DNA from: Plasmopara viticola
Lineage: Eukaryota; Oomycota; Peronosporomycetes; Peronosporales; Peronosporaceae
Direction of reading: 5' to 3'
Assembly: GCA_001695595.3 (NCBI GenBank)
Contig: MBPM02000018.1
Span: 744,001 to 808,000 of the forward strand
DNA length: 64,000 nucleotides
Part shown: positions 43,533 to 55,161 of the stretch, in pieces
How positions within the stretch are numbered: the first letter of the stretch is position 1
Layout: each line of letters begins with the position of its first letter
Position numbers and translations under genes: made by a program
Notes under the pieces: model-generated
Database searches by the model: none
Seen by the model: only the letters and a program-made list of their open reading frames with translations
Told to the model about the DNA's origin: nothing

Positions 43533-45348
43533 TCACCAGTCGAGAGGGCCTATTTGCCACGTCTTGTGGCAGTGGAATTTGTGCCAGATCATTAAGTGCA
43601 GAGCACAAACGGTGGCGTTTCGACTGTCATCGAGAAAAGTTTTCACTGCGTCAGTCCGGGCTAAGCAGAGAAGATTCAAGTCACTCCATAGTAAAAACGG
43701 GGAGTGACGAAGGCGCTTTGGCGGCAAAGCCGGCCCAAGAAGCGCTTGAACTTTGACTGGATCGACGTATACACTCGGCGCGAAGACCATCAAGAACAAG
43801 TCGATAGTGGCACTATGTATAGCTGCGTCTTGGAGCTTCTTACTTGGAAACATAGCCTCGAAGAAATGGGCCGCGTTGATGGAGTCGATATCGTATCGAA
43901 GCCGCAGACGATCCTGTGAGTCTGTCGACTCATTGCTCAAGACAGGCTCCGCACTGATTGCCCGGTAAACTGCGTGAGCTTTGAACAGTTGGCTGTCATA
44001 TGTGACCTTAAGCTGAAAGAATCGGCGGAAGTATGCTGTCTGCGCTTGAATAGTCGCCAACACGTCCTCGTGTGAAGTAAGCTGTAAGACATCCCGCTCG
44101 ATAAACTCATCAATTGCTTGCTGAAGTTCTGCCACTGAAATTTGCTCCACTTTAAGAGCCAATGAGCGCACACTTTTTAGCGCACGCGCCTCTTCTTTTA
44201 AGGCAAAAATTTCGACGAGGCAGTGAGTCCCGATACGGCGGCGGTCATCGCTTCTTCGTCTCCATCTTGTTCACCCGCTTCCCGATCAACATCCGGCGGC
44301 AGTGATGCATCGAACCCTCCATCTTGAAAAACCTCGTAGCAGTTGGGCGATACTGGGAACGAGTAGACAAGGGAACGGGGGTGTTCAGGTTCGATGTGAA
44401 GCTCGCAAGGAACGAGACCTTCCGGCTCCAAAAATTTTCCGCCTTCACGGTCGATGATACCGTATTGCGAGTGTTGTACAAGCTTTCACTCTGGTGTATC
44501 GTCTGGTACCGCATCAATAATCATGCGCTTGAGGGCGCGACTCACACGTAGACGGGGCTTTAACTGGATCGCTCAAATCAATAACCACACGACTTTTGGT
44601 TACCGGTTGGACTGAATACTCCGATGTCTTGGGGTTCAGCGGTAGCTTCCTCAATACCGGTCATGCTGGCATCAGACGTATCCGACGGTCGGCGTAGAGG
44701 TGGGCGTAGCGAAGGCGGCTTGACGCGATTAAATTTTCGTTGACGGTGTTGTACAAAGCAAGGTTTTTCCTCCGAATCGAAAAAGATCTCCCGAAGGAGT
44801 AGACCGTTGGATTCGAAAAGTCAAGCAGGACAGCCGACACTGTTGAAGTAGATCGTGCGTCCGCGTGGTTTACCTTGGCCGTGAACGTGCGTGGGCGTAA
44901 TCAGCACTGGTCGCGCATCTCTTTGTACAAACCAGTCGTAAATAGCTTCATCCGACACATCTTTTCGAGACGAGCCGGGTCCACGAAGTACAGTTTGTCG
45001 TACTTCGTATATTTTCGGATTGTGATGCTGACGCCACAAACCGTAAGTTGCATCGTCGGACGTGCACACAAACGAGATACCTCGATGTGCGTATGCTTGA
45101 AAGTCCCGAAGATGAACAAGGCACTCGTGCCATACCGCAGGCTGGATTGCCGACGCTAGCGAGCTCAAGATGGCGTCCTGCCTGTACTCCGAAGTAAGAC
45201 GTGCAGCCGAGATCCACATGTTTGTCCAATTTTTGGCAGCAACCGGTGTAGGTACCGCTGCAAGTGCGGCAAAACGGCGGTCTTGATTCGTTGAACTATC
45301 GTCGGAAAAAAGGTCCAAACTTGTCGCAAATTTAGAGTCGTCAGGCAC
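43533..45348 (-). pseudogene. LINE ORF1-like relic
   Basis: Two long minus-strand frames, 45348-44821 (175 codons) and 44171-43533 (212 codons), lie directly upstream of the endonuclease region and are most simply explained as broken ORF1. The first has a hydrophobic/aromatic composition and the second is helix-rich. I see no zinc knuckle or RRM motif that would prove the role, so the assignment rests on position. Confidence 0.5.
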
Positions 45349-46163
45349 CCAACGCGGCGCTGGCTGTCGAACAGCTGTTCGTTGTTGGCCCGTCTGACGA
45401 GTCGTACGTTGTTATCCATCCGGGTTTGCCTGGCGGGGCTTCGTCGTTGGCAACCCGGCGTCGAACGTGCCGGTGGCTTCGCCTATGGTTTTGCCAAACC
45501 AGAGCTAGGGGCGGTAACCATTCTACCAATGAGTCAGCTAGGCAGATCGACTGTGGTGGGAGTAAGAACTACCGACAACTTCTCTCAATGGGCCAAAAGG
45601 CAAACGCGTGATCAGCGCGACTAGGGAGGAGACAACACCAAAGTACTTAGTTGCCTTGGCTGAGAGAAACTAGTCCGACTAACACCCACGTCAACTCCAA
45701 ATTGGCCGTACAACTGTACAGTCGGAGAAAGCGATCGTAGAAGGAAACCGACAAAGCGAAAGTCTTCCGCGAGGAGAGACAGAAGCAACGGTAGAAGACA
45801 GCGAAAACGGTCGGCGGCGGTTGGACTAGGCGGCGGCGGTAGCACTCACGGGGAGGTGCGTACGGCGGCGGCGAAGGCGTAGCGGCGGTCTACAGTACTC
45901 CGGAGAGAACTGACGAAGGCGGCGGGAACTGTCTCTTAGCAGAAATTGGGTAGGATCGGGCACTAGTGCTCGAGCCGGCAAATTAGAAATTCATCCAAAT
46001 TACACTGGGGCAGACCGCTATCGATATGATAACCTTCACGTCAACATTGACAAATGTGTCTTGTGACAAAACTATTAAAGTTTTCGACGAATGTTAGGCT
46101 CAGGCAGATTCCAAAAAGTGAATGCCGCTTTTGCTATTACGGTCGCATAATAAATAAAGAAGA

Positions 46164-46390
<227 letters not shown>

Positions 46391-46530
46391 AAACAAAGTA
46401 ACTAACCAACTAAGCTTTTAACTACTCAACTAAGTAAGCAGCTAACTAAGTCACTAACTAACTAAGTAATTAACTAAATAAATAAAGAAAGAAATAAGGA
46501 AGAAATAAAGAAAGAAATAAGGATAGATAT
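46391..46530. repeat. degenerate continuation of the microsatellite
   Basis: The array decays into imperfect AACTAAGT, AAATAAAGAAAG and similar A-rich tetranucleotide units, indicating an older flank of the same array. Confidence 0.7.
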
Positions 46531-48829
46531 AAATGAATAAGAATATACAAATCAATTGATTAATAGAATAAATTGATAGTAACCAACCGTTTACACTAGT
46601 GCGATACTGGCAATACTAGAAAGGACGTACCTGTGGTCGTACAGCGTCTCTGTGCCTAAAAAAAAATTTTTTTGTTGTGGCTCGATTCTTTGTAAAGACA
46701 CTTTTTAATCTGTTGGAACAGAGCATTGCCTGGTGCAGAGCCACCACTAAAATGCATTGAATAGACTTTTGACAAACTTCTGTCTAAGCTTTTTCCGAAC
46801 AAGACAAAGTTGTTTTGAAAGGTTCAAGACGCTTTCGATCATGTATATAGACCTCTTAAAAGACGTAGGCCATGTTTACTAACAAATGTGGCATCACTTA
46901 GGTTCATCAAAACAGGACTCGAGTAAGGTACCCTAGAAGTCTCACCTTTCGGATTTCTTAGAATTAAAACAGTGAGGCTATTTGTGGCAAAAGTCCACCT
47001 GAACCCTGTCGAATTCATATTACTGCAACTCAGTGTGAACGGTGATTGGCTAGTCACATCCAGATAGCTTTCAGCGGCCAAACAAAACTTGTCCGTTCAT
47101 GACAAGGAGATACTTATCATAAAATACGCACTGGTTTTATCCTAAGTGTACCATCTGGTGTCTAAAAATATTAGTAGTCAATTTAGACCACACATCTTGA
47201 GGATGGCGATAAAAGCACGCTTCTTGCCCCCAAAACACGGCAAGATGGTTGTCGTTCCTTTAAATACAAGCCTGGCAATCTCAATGTGCCTGCCTATGCG
47301 TTTTAGTGCAGATCAAGTCCTGAGCTCACCAATAACCGCATCTAGTCAGGAGCAAATTTCTCAGATTTACACAGCAAAAACAACCAATATTTATAGTACG
47401 AGTATCTAAAGCAGGCGAAGATTCCAAAGTCTAATGTTTCACCCCTCAACACCGGTCACGGCTGCTTGCCGAGCTCGTTGGTTTGTCCCATACTAGTATA
47501 CTGTCAACATCGCAATCACACCGGCAAGCTTGCCGATGGTGCAGCTGCACTAGTGCGGGTACTCGCTGGCAAGCGCGCATATGCGCCTACTTACTTCTAT
47601 GACTATCGCCTCTAACTGCAGATGCTTGTTGAGTCATTAAACTCAATCAAAATAGTCTACAAGAGGTGCATCATGTGCTTCATATAGGATTTTGTGTTTG
47701 AAATCTCATCATGATAAAACCATACAGGGAAAAGTACTTTGTCGATGCTGTTGCACGACATCCCGACCTTAATCAAGAAGCGATGCAGCTTTACTTTTAT
47801 CCACACCTACTACTTTTCGTCTAAGTCCTTAAGCTCATCGCTTACCAGAGACTTTAGTTGAGCAACGTACATGGCATTTCGCGCATTCGCTCACAGATTG
47901 GATCCAATACAGACGAGGTCACAGCTGCGACATGATCTAACCTATAGCTCGATTTACTTGACAAAGCGTCAGCCAAAGAGGTATACCCTGCCATTTTAAG
48001 CCAGATGCGTCGTAGTGTGTAGAGAAATATAATTTATGTAGGTCACAAGATAACTTAAACCTTTGCATGTGAGCCCTAAATTTGACAAGATAATTAAATT
48101 TTCTCAGTGGCCTTGATCTGCCGAGACTCATATATGATCATTCGATCTAACTCCCCGGTGTCTGCAGCAGTGGGATAAAAAGAAAATCTGACACGCACTT
48201 AACAAAACTACTCGAGTCTTTTAAGACTGACGAAGCCAGAATTGACGCCTGTATTAAGATTTATTGCTTTCATCATAAAATAGTTTATGGATTTTCCAAG
48301 GCCGGGATGGTTATTGTATTTTGCATCTCAAAGTAACAATGTGTCATCTGTGTTGGCGCAAAGAGAGAGAATTCACTTTTACTAGTTATTTCTTCGCGCG
48401 CTTCGCTCGTGAGAATGTGTCGATGACATCACCTCGCACAGAGATGCACTGCCGCGTCACGCATTTCCCCCCCTGCTATTTTTGATGTACACCATGACGT
48501 GGTGTCGCGCAGTATTGCTTTCTAATAACAAGTACGTAGTTCTGTATTAGATAGTAGTACCGAAAGCAGTGAGACCACGTCCTGGCATTATTTTTAGCAA
48601 AGGATAAAGCGGATCCAATAAATACTCAAGACTTTTCGTACAATACATGTCTTCTTGTTATTTATCAAGGCCGCTTCACCCAATAGTGATGAGAATTTGA
48701 TCTCTAAGTCAGAACGTATGACTACGACTTCGACTATGCCATCGGTCATGCACGTTTATATAAGCTCTAAGTAGAGTGCTCACTGGTGGAGCTTCGTCCG
48801 CAATGCTCTAGCCTATAGCCAGCCATATC
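46531..48829. other. gene-free stretch, no feature seen
   Basis: No gene or repeat is supported between the microsatellite and the WD40 pseudogene. The last part may contain further WD40-derived sequence too diverged for me to align. Confidence 0.5.
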
Positions 48830-49915
48830 TTGCACGCAATACAGCAAACGTTTCGTTATGAAAATGTGCCGCTTCACGAATATGATGAGCGTGTCCAGCT
48901 ATCGCTCACGAACGGCAGGATAAACTGTATGCGATAAGCAGCAGGATTCTGAAGACGATACTTGCAATAAAATTATGCAAAGTGTATTACGAATTATGAC
49001 TAACCCGACCTCTGCCATTGTGAGTCGCCACAACAGTCTATTTGGGCCTTGGAGAAATTACAGTAAGCTCCGGGCTCTAGCAAAAGCATCGTATGAATTG
49101 CATATGCCAATTGAGAACTTCCAATTGTCAAGATTACTCGCAGCGAGGTAAAGCAATGAGAAGGTATGTTATTGTGCTAACATGTAATGTAATTACAGAT
49201 GTTTTATTGGACTGTGTCGCAGACAAGCCGCTGAGTGTTTGTAGTAATCAAGGCACTGATCTATTTCTTTCACATTGTGTTGGACGTATCTTCTTGTACG
49301 TTTGCTCTCATCGATATGTCCAAAAATTATCTAGCGAGAACATGACTTCCTCCTAAGTGATGGCTAGCGTCTTGCGGTCCGTTGGTCACCCTCATAAAAC
49401 AAAAAGCTGTGATTTTTACGTTTGGTATCGTACGCTTACCTTTTCTGTCTTACTTGATACGTATACAACAACAGACAAGTCCAGACCATAAAATGCTTGC
49501 GCTGATAATTTCCAAGAGGCGGGAGCTCGTATCATAACCTTTTGATGAAGTTATTTCCTTTGTCCGACTCAAGGTGGTTGAGTCGTCTCAAAGATTGCAA
49601 CAAAATGCATCAATTATCCAGCACATTCCGTATTTCAAAACGTGATGGAACGCCTTGAGTGTCGTAAATCAATCGAGATCTCTTCAAGGCAATTTAATCT
49701 AGGCGGCAACCCTTGTCAGCAATACTGAACTTGGGATTCGTTCCTACGGTCGTGCAAAAGGGCAAGTTTTGAATAAAGCGCTCGTCTGTGCGGAGCCGCT
49801 TGGATCTAACAGCAGATATTCATCGCATACACAATCCCGACAATAGACCTGAACGCTTTCGTGGCATGCTACAATATAAGCGTGAGAAACGTGTCGCAAT
49901 TCTGTAGCAGACCCT
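48830..49915 (+). pseudogene. decayed copy of the 3' end of the EF-hand/WD40 gene
   Basis: Collinear with the 3' part of the intact gene on the minus strand at about 56350-55105, including introns. Examples of matched segments: ATGAGCGTGTCCAGCTATCG near 48886 with the ATGAGCGTGTCGAGCTATCG coding stretch near 56270; the GTGCTAAC...GATTACAG intron end near 49170-49200; GCAGACAAGCCGCTG near 49220; TTCTTGTACGTTTGCT near 49292; CAACAACAGACAAGTCCAGACC near 49467; CGACTCAAGGTGGTTGAG near 49565; and the terminal exon end near 49860-49910. Stops and indels are frequent. Presence of intron sequence means a DNA-level duplication, not a retrocopy. It forms the left outer part of the inverted duplication around the two effectors. 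Confidence 0.85.
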
Positions 49916-50665
49916 CCGCTCTGCAAACCAGAGGTAGGTATCGACTTTTGTCTATTTGCTTGTAATTGACTGCATAAGTCCTCAATCAATGTTTGACAAG
50001 TCGAGTCCTCAGCTACCTGATGCATACATGGGCTTCATCACGAAATAATTCACCTCTCCCACTATACAATAAACTATTGTATTGCTAGAGCAGAGGGCGT
50101 TTTCTTCTTATGGAAAAACTACCTCGCTATGCGCAAATCATGCGATCGGGACGCTGCAAGCATTCTTATTTGTACGTCTGGGAAAAAGATTCGTTTTGCA
50201 GGATAAGAGTCAGACTTAGGATATCCGTATGTGCTGGATTTGCCAGATCGCGCACGGCTTTGGTTTGTCAATTGGACCTCCTATTAAATGAGAACCGTTC
50301 AACATCCGCAGGAGCTTTGTGCTGCTGTATGCTACCTTTTGATGGTGCTTTATATAATTGCGGCTAGTTCATTTTCAGTGCAGCCTCTACAACACTGAGA
50401 CGAAAGATTTTTCACGATTGAGGCGTACTCTGTTAGGAAAGATGCTTCCTATTTGTACATCACCATCGGGATTCCCCATCATGCTTCATCTTGACTTACC
50501 CCTTATCATGCTATCTACGTGATGGGATAAGTAATGTAATTGTTATCGACACTACCACAAACCTAACACTGGTATCTTTTTTGCTCAGATAATATAAACT
50601 TCCAGAACGTAATTCTTCTTACCTCGCTGCTACAAAAGAAAGACAAACAAAGCACATAGAGCGTC

Positions 50666-50705
50666 AAATATTGTATATTGCAGGGAAATATTGTATATTG
50701 CAGGG
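50666..50705. repeat. perfect tandem duplication of a 20-bp unit
   Basis: AAATATTGTATATTGCAGGG occurs twice back to back (50666-50685 and 50686-50705), about 95 bp upstream of the effector start codon. It is within the likely promoter or 5' leader. Any effect on expression is unknown. Confidence 0.9.
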
Positions 50706-50798
50706 AACTGCGCTGTATTAACTTATGCCTTTTCTGCATATATGCATACTCCAGCATGTATATATTTTGCCAATCTCCTCAATCGTACTCGCTTGAGT

Positions 50799-52229
50799 AT
50801 GGGCTCCATGGTAAAGCGCATACCGCTGCTCTGCTGTCTAGTAGCGTTGCCCACTCTCGCGTTGCTTGCCTTTTTTGAATCTGCTATCTCTACGGATGTA
50901 ACAGCGAGGGTTGCGAAGGCCCAGGTCACCGACTTTTCAAGAAAACTTGCGTCAACTGCGAGCTATGGCCGCGCTTCCCGAGAAGAGAGGGCAGTGGGAG
51001 TTCTGGATGGGATGAAGAAGCTCAAGGACGCAATCAAACAGTGGCCGCGGAAGACGTCTACAGACCCACGGCAGAAGAAAGCGGTCACAAGGTCACGGGC
51101 TATCCTGTGGAAAGCTTGTCTTGCTATTCTTCGGCCAATGATCATGTCGATGCTCACGGATGTGAAACTCCTGAAGGTGTTTCTGCCTAGTGTCTACTTG
51201 AGATATGCTGCTAACAAGGAAGCCGCCATCAAGGTGCTTTTTGACTCGTACGGGGTGAACAATGTGGCGTCCGACGTCTTGGCGAGTCGGCAATTTCAAC
51301 GATGGTTTGCTGTCATTAAGAGAGCCTACAAGCCGAACCTCCAGGCAGGGTACGAGGCAACCCTTGAACGTCTGACAGCTCACCTTGGTGAAAAGGAGCT
51401 GTTTATGCAGCTCGCTGAAGCTCCCAAAGTGCCAGCGATACGAAAGACTGGGCAGGTGCTGGATGGTGCGTTGCTCAACAAATGGATCGACATGGGGGTC
51501 GCCAACCTTTTGGTACGTCACGACTTTCAAAGTTGGCTGTCTTTTAAATCGGATGAGGCATGTGAATCCATGATTGAGCTCTTGCTGCTCAAGATGGAAG
51601 CAAAGGGCGTGGGAGAGCAACTTGACGTCATGTTGGATAACGCAAGAAAAACCGGAGGCGATGCTGACGGCATTGCTACAGCCGTCGAGTTGATTTCGTG
51701 GAAGAAAAGTGGACTGTCGGCAAGTGACATGTTTCAAAAAATGCAGCTTGACAACTTGAAAAACGAAGAATTGTTGGATACTGTTGATCTTTACGTGTGG
51801 TATGAATTCTTGGAGCTCACTGGAGACGCCCCCGACAAGCTACTGTTATCCAAGCTCTTAATCGGATCATCTGAAGAAAATGTAGCCAAGCTTCTCTTCC
51901 AGGCCGCGAAAGATTACGATGGATTTGCACTTGCTGGGAATGTCGGGAACGCGCTGCTCGACAAGTGGAAAGCTTCTCATTTAGACGCAGGGACAGTTGC
52001 AGAGCGTCTTGGAATAAAAAAGACTGGCGACAAGCTCTTTGACAGCGTCGAGATGGATGTCTGGGACGCGTATCTGTTAAAATGTCACGGAGACGATCGA
52101 TACAACGTGATGCTGATAGAGCTACGAGGCATCTTTGGGCAAAACCTTCCAGAGATGATTGCTCAAGGATCAAAGAGTGGCAGCGTGATCGCGAAGAATC
52201 TCGCGTTGGCAGCTAAGAACAATGAATGA
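50799..52229 (+). CDS. secreted RXLR-like/EER effector with WY-type modules (RKLA variant)
   Basis: Intronless gene, 476 residues. Residues 1 to about 30 are a hydrophobic signal peptide (MVKRIPLLCCLVALPTL core). It is followed by a degenerate RXLR site RKLA (48-51) and an EER site (62-64), the oomycete effector leader. The rest is alpha-helical with repeated WY/LWY-type modules: conserved tryptophans at W169, W229, W246, W301, W334, W390 and W422, for example LLDKW (386-390) followed by LFDSVEMDVWDAY (413-425). WY effectors act inside plant cells and have no common enzymatic activity; the target is unknown. The start at 50799 is chosen for A at -3 and G at +4 and a signal peptide starting within three residues. 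Upstream ATG 50742 would bury the signal. It is a tail-to-tail paralogue of the gene at 52569-54002. Confidence 0.88.
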   Translation: MGSMVKRIPLLCCLVALPTLALLAFFESAISTDVTARVAKAQVTDFSRKLASTASYGRASREERAVGVLDGMKKLKDAIKQWPRKTSTDPRQKKAVTRSRAILWKACLAILRPMIMSMLTDVKLLKVFLPSVYLRYAANKEAAIKVLFDSYGVNNVASDVLASRQFQRWFAVIKRAYKPNLQAGYEATLERLTAHLGEKELFMQLAEAPKVPAIRKTGQVLDGALLNKWIDMGVANLLVRHDFQSWLSFKSDEACESMIELLLLKMEAKGVGEQLDVMLDNARKTGGDADGIATAVELISWKKSGLSASDMFQKMQLDNLKNEELLDTVDLYVWYEFLELTGDAPDKLLLSKLLIGSSEENVAKLLFQAAKDYDGFALAGNVGNALLDKWKASHLDAGTVAERLGIKKTGDKLFDSVEMDVWDAYLLKCHGDDRYNVMLIELRGIFGQNLPEMIAQGSKSGSVIAKNLALAAKNNE

Positions 52230-52568
52230 TGAAGACTTTGGTTGTCCGATTTAGGTACTTGGCGCCGTATGTTTGCTGCTGGGCTATAAGCTGTAGCGCC
52301 GCTTGCTGGGCAAGACGCTGGTGTTGGTCGTGGTGCACAGGCCTGGACATGTTGTTTGTGCTTATCGTGCTCAACTACATTGTACGTGTTCAAGCAAGCT
52401 CACTGATGTCGTTATGATTTTACTGCTCTAGTGTTAAGTGTTGCTACAGGCAATTCTTGCAATGTAGTGAAAGAGTAGATTCAGTTACAAAATACAATGC
52501 AATGCAAGTACATCCCGTCCATCAGCAAACTTATGGCGCCAGCTACCTGAGTTGAACAGCAAAAGTTT
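52230..52568. other. centre of the inverted duplication (3' UTRs)
   Basis: The 339 bp between the stop codons of the two effectors. 52241-52279 and 52523-52556 are reverse complements at roughly 75-80% of positions, sharing TGGCGCC and GTTTGCTG on matching strands. The inverted homology therefore extends beyond the coding regions into the 3' flanks and fades toward about 52400, the symmetry centre. Confidence 0.7.
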
Positions 52569-54002
52569 TCACACGTCACCGCTTCTGGCTAAATAGGCGA
52601 GATTTTTCGCCACCACGTTGCCATTCCTTTCACCTTGAGCAATCATCTTAGGCAGTTCCTCCTTATAGATTTTTTGCAGCTCTATAAGCATCACTCTGTA
52701 CCAATCATCGTCTTCGTATTGTTTCGACAAATTTGTGGCCCAGACGCTCATCTCGGCGCTATCGAAAATATCGGCGCCAGTTCCTTTAAATGCAGGAGGC
52801 TTTGCACGTGTCGCTTTGTCCGGATTAAGAGCGTCCCACTTGTTAAGCAGCGTGTCATACAAGTTCTTAGCAACAAAGTTACCCTTGTAATTTTTTTCGG
52901 CCATCAGAAGAAGCTCGGCTAGGTCTTCTGCAGTCGATTTTCCCAAGAGCTTGGACAATAGCAAGTCGTCGGGTGCGCCTTCAATGCGGCTCACGAAATG
53001 GTACCAAGCGTACAGCTCGACACTATTGAACAACTTTTCATTTGTGATTGTGTGAAGCTTCAGTTTTTCAAACATTTCGTTTGCTGTGAGTCCTTCCACC
53101 TTCCAGGCAGTAAGCTCAAGATCTGCTGCGATAATGGCCGCATCGACATCGGTTCTTCTTGCGAGATCGAGCATAACGTTCAGCTCATGTCTTACGTGTT
53201 TTTTATTCATCGAACGCAGCACACGCTCAAGCGCGTCAATCTCATCCGTTCTGTAAGAAAACCACTTTTTAAACTCCTCGTGGCTCAATAGTCGGCTAAC
53301 CCCCATGTCGAGCCATTGTCTGAGCAACGCGTCATCCAACACCATGCTCGTCTCTCGTGTCTCCGAAACTTTTGAAGCCAGAGCGAGCTCTTCGTACACC
53401 TTGTCTTTGCCAAACTTAGCTTTCAGACGTTGGACCATGGCGTCGTAAGCCAGATCAACTTTTGGCTCGTAAGCTTCCTTGACGACGGTAAACCATTTCT
53501 TGAATTCCGGACTCGCAAAGAGATTCGACTTGACTTTCGTCACGCCATACTTCTTGAGAAAATAATCCAGCCCTCCCTCCTTGTTCAAAGTATATCGCAG
53601 GTAGACACTGGGCAAATACTCCTTGTGATATTTATTATTGGTGGCCACCGCTCGCAAGATCATTCGCAATTTCGAAGGCCGCTTCCCTCGTCGTACAAAG
53701 TGTTTTTCTGTCTTCGGCCGTGGAACGAAATCCCGTTGAAGCCAGGACGGCACTTTCTCGAAATTCCCACTTTCAAGATAAGGCGTAATCCCCCTCTCTT
53801 CTTGGAGCTTGCGGCCATCAATCGCATGCGATCTGAGGCTTCTCGAGTGGCGATACATCCTTACAATCCTCGCGGTGATCTCCGAGACTACTGCAGGCTC
53901 AATGAAGGAAAACAGCGCGATCGTGGACAGCACTGCGACACAGTAGAAGAGCATCGAGAGCTTCCGGTAGACTAGCAACGGGACCTTGACCTTGGCGACC
54001 AT
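52569..54002 (-). CDS. secreted RXLR-EER effector with WY-type modules
   Basis: Intronless gene, 477 residues, convergent paralogue of the preceding effector. A signal peptide covers about residues 1-34 (LSMLFYCVAVLSTIALFSF). A canonical RXLR (RSLR, 54-57) and EER (68-70) follow. The C-terminal region aligns end to end with the other effector, with tryptophans W170, W230, W247, W300, W334, W389 and W421 at almost identical positions, marking several WY/LWY-type helical modules (for example LLNKW...IFDSAEMSVW). RXLR-EER leaders mark proteins delivered into plant cells; the host target is unknown. The start at 54002 is the first ATG in the frame and has A at -3 and G at +4. Both copies retain full-length frames despite strong divergence, which argues that both are under selection. 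Confidence 0.92.
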   Translation of the reverse strand: MVAKVKVPLLVYRKLSMLFYCVAVLSTIALFSFIEPAVVSEITARIVRMYRHSRSLRSHAIDGRKLQEERGITPYLESGNFEKVPSWLQRDFVPRPKTEKHFVRRGKRPSKLRMILRAVATNNKYHKEYLPSVYLRYTLNKEGGLDYFLKKYGVTKVKSNLFASPEFKKWFTVVKEAYEPKVDLAYDAMVQRLKAKFGKDKVYEELALASKVSETRETSMVLDDALLRQWLDMGVSRLLSHEEFKKWFSYRTDEIDALERVLRSMNKKHVRHELNVMLDLARRTDVDAAIIAADLELTAWKVEGLTANEMFEKLKLHTITNEKLFNSVELYAWYHFVSRIEGAPDDLLLSKLLGKSTAEDLAELLLMAEKNYKGNFVAKNLYDTLLNKWDALNPDKATRAKPPAFKGTGADIFDSAEMSVWATNLSKQYEDDDWYRVMLIELQKIYKEELPKMIAQGERNGNVVAKNLAYLARSGDV

Positions 54003-54939
54003 TCTCAAGAGAGCACAAGTTTGGAGAGTGGAAGGACATGAATGCTGCTGGCTGCTCAGCGCCCCCCTTTTTTTATTACACAAAGGTATTCAGTTTCACG
54101 GTGGGACATTTCTGTAAGAGTGCCGTAAAATCGTATATTCTTGAACATGTGCATCTATGGTGAGAGGCACATTGGCCAAAGCTTGTCTTGTTTTCTACCT
54201 TTAAAACCTCTAAGATTTTGTTGCATTGACTCGTCATGCGCTTTCTGTTCTCTTGAAGTTTGTTGAACGGAGTGTCAGTGGTAAGGCGATTTTCCATTTT
54301 ATGTGCACGACTTGCATTCAGGACCGCAATGTCTTTTTTTTCGTCCAAACGTATGAGTATTCCTTCCAGAAAGAGAAAGCAGACGGTATCTTAAGAAGTA
54401 AACAACTGGAGAAGTACAAAAGGCAGTCCTTTTTTATTCGAATTGTGAACGCTATTTCGTCTTAGGCTGCACTAAAAGTGAGTTTGAACGCAAAATTTAG
54501 CAACACAGACCCCCGCAAAGTTTGGGCATGTAAAAGGTATCGACTGGGGGTCCTACTTTACAGGTCCAATTTCCAGACTCAAATCCTGCGCAAGTTTACA
54601 CAAGGAACCCGACTGACTCTTATCCTGCAAAATCATTTTCTCTATTTTAACGTATGTCTCCTTGACTTGCTCGCATGATTTGCGTTGCCGTCGTGGACAA
54701 CTTTCACGTAAAAATAGGTCGGTGCAAAATTGGTATAGTAGGTGACCTGATGTTTACAGTGCAGTCTTTGCCGATCAGATGGGTAAAGGGAAAATTGCTC
54801 ATCCTCCATTGAATAAAAGTAAATAAATTTGTTGCGGCGAATGGGTGCTGACGTTTGTATTGGCCATCAATAACGGGCAAACATATAATGCCTTTGTAGG
54901 AGTACGTCCGATTAGCGGGCAGAGCGAAAGCTCCGATTC
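54003..54939. other. effector upstream region, no gene seen
   Basis: Sequence between the effector start and the tandem duplication at the WD40 3' end. It includes the likely promoter of the minus-strand effector (a pyrimidine-rich CATTCATGTCCTTCC lies about 35 bp before the ATG on that strand). No other feature is supported. Confidence 0.5.
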
Positions 54940-55161
54940 ATTTGACGATGTCTTTTGCTAGATTCAGTCACGTAGAGCCCACCTCTGTCTGCACATTAGC
55001 TGCCGCGCAGTATTTTCTCGAAATTGCGACTCGTTTTCTCACACGTTCGTTGATGCAGTAACGACATCTTTGCATAGTTACAGTCACGCAGAGTCGTCTG
55101 CACATTAGCTGCCAGGCAGGATTCCTCTAAAATTGCCACTCGTTTTCTCACATTTTCGTTG
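54940..55161. repeat. tandem duplication over the WD40 gene 3' end
   Basis: Two imperfect direct copies of a unit of about 110 bp, 54940-55052 and 55053-55161. Shared segments include CTGCACATTAGCTGCC and ACTCGTTTTCTCACA. The right copy contains the last codons and stop of the intact WD40 gene (stop at 55105-55107), so the left copy is a duplicated, now non-coding, gene end. Confidence 0.8.

Larger units (their letters stand above)
39440..45960 (-). mobile_element. non-LTR retrotransposon (LINE) with APE-type endonuclease, inactive
   Basis: A decayed LINE on the minus strand. In coding order: a GC-rich presumed 5' UTR (about 45960-45550), an ORF1-like region (about 45530-43530), an apurinic-type endonuclease (about 43520-42900), a reverse transcriptase (about 42170-40800), and a C-terminal region that includes a broken zinc-knuckle segment (CTDIKDARHFF near 40010). 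Endonuclease, RT and downstream pieces are scattered over several frames with many stops. Boundaries are approximate: no clear poly-A tail or target-site duplication was found. The family below LINE level is not assigned. Confidence 0.85.

Noticed and set aside
50691..50798. Upstream extension of the plus-strand effector
   Set aside because: It begins at TTG inside the tandem repeat and would bury the signal peptide; the ATG at 50742 has the same problem.
54003..54083. Upstream extension of the minus-strand effector
   Set aside because: The frame opens at TTG and contains no ATG before 54002; the signal peptide starts at 54002.
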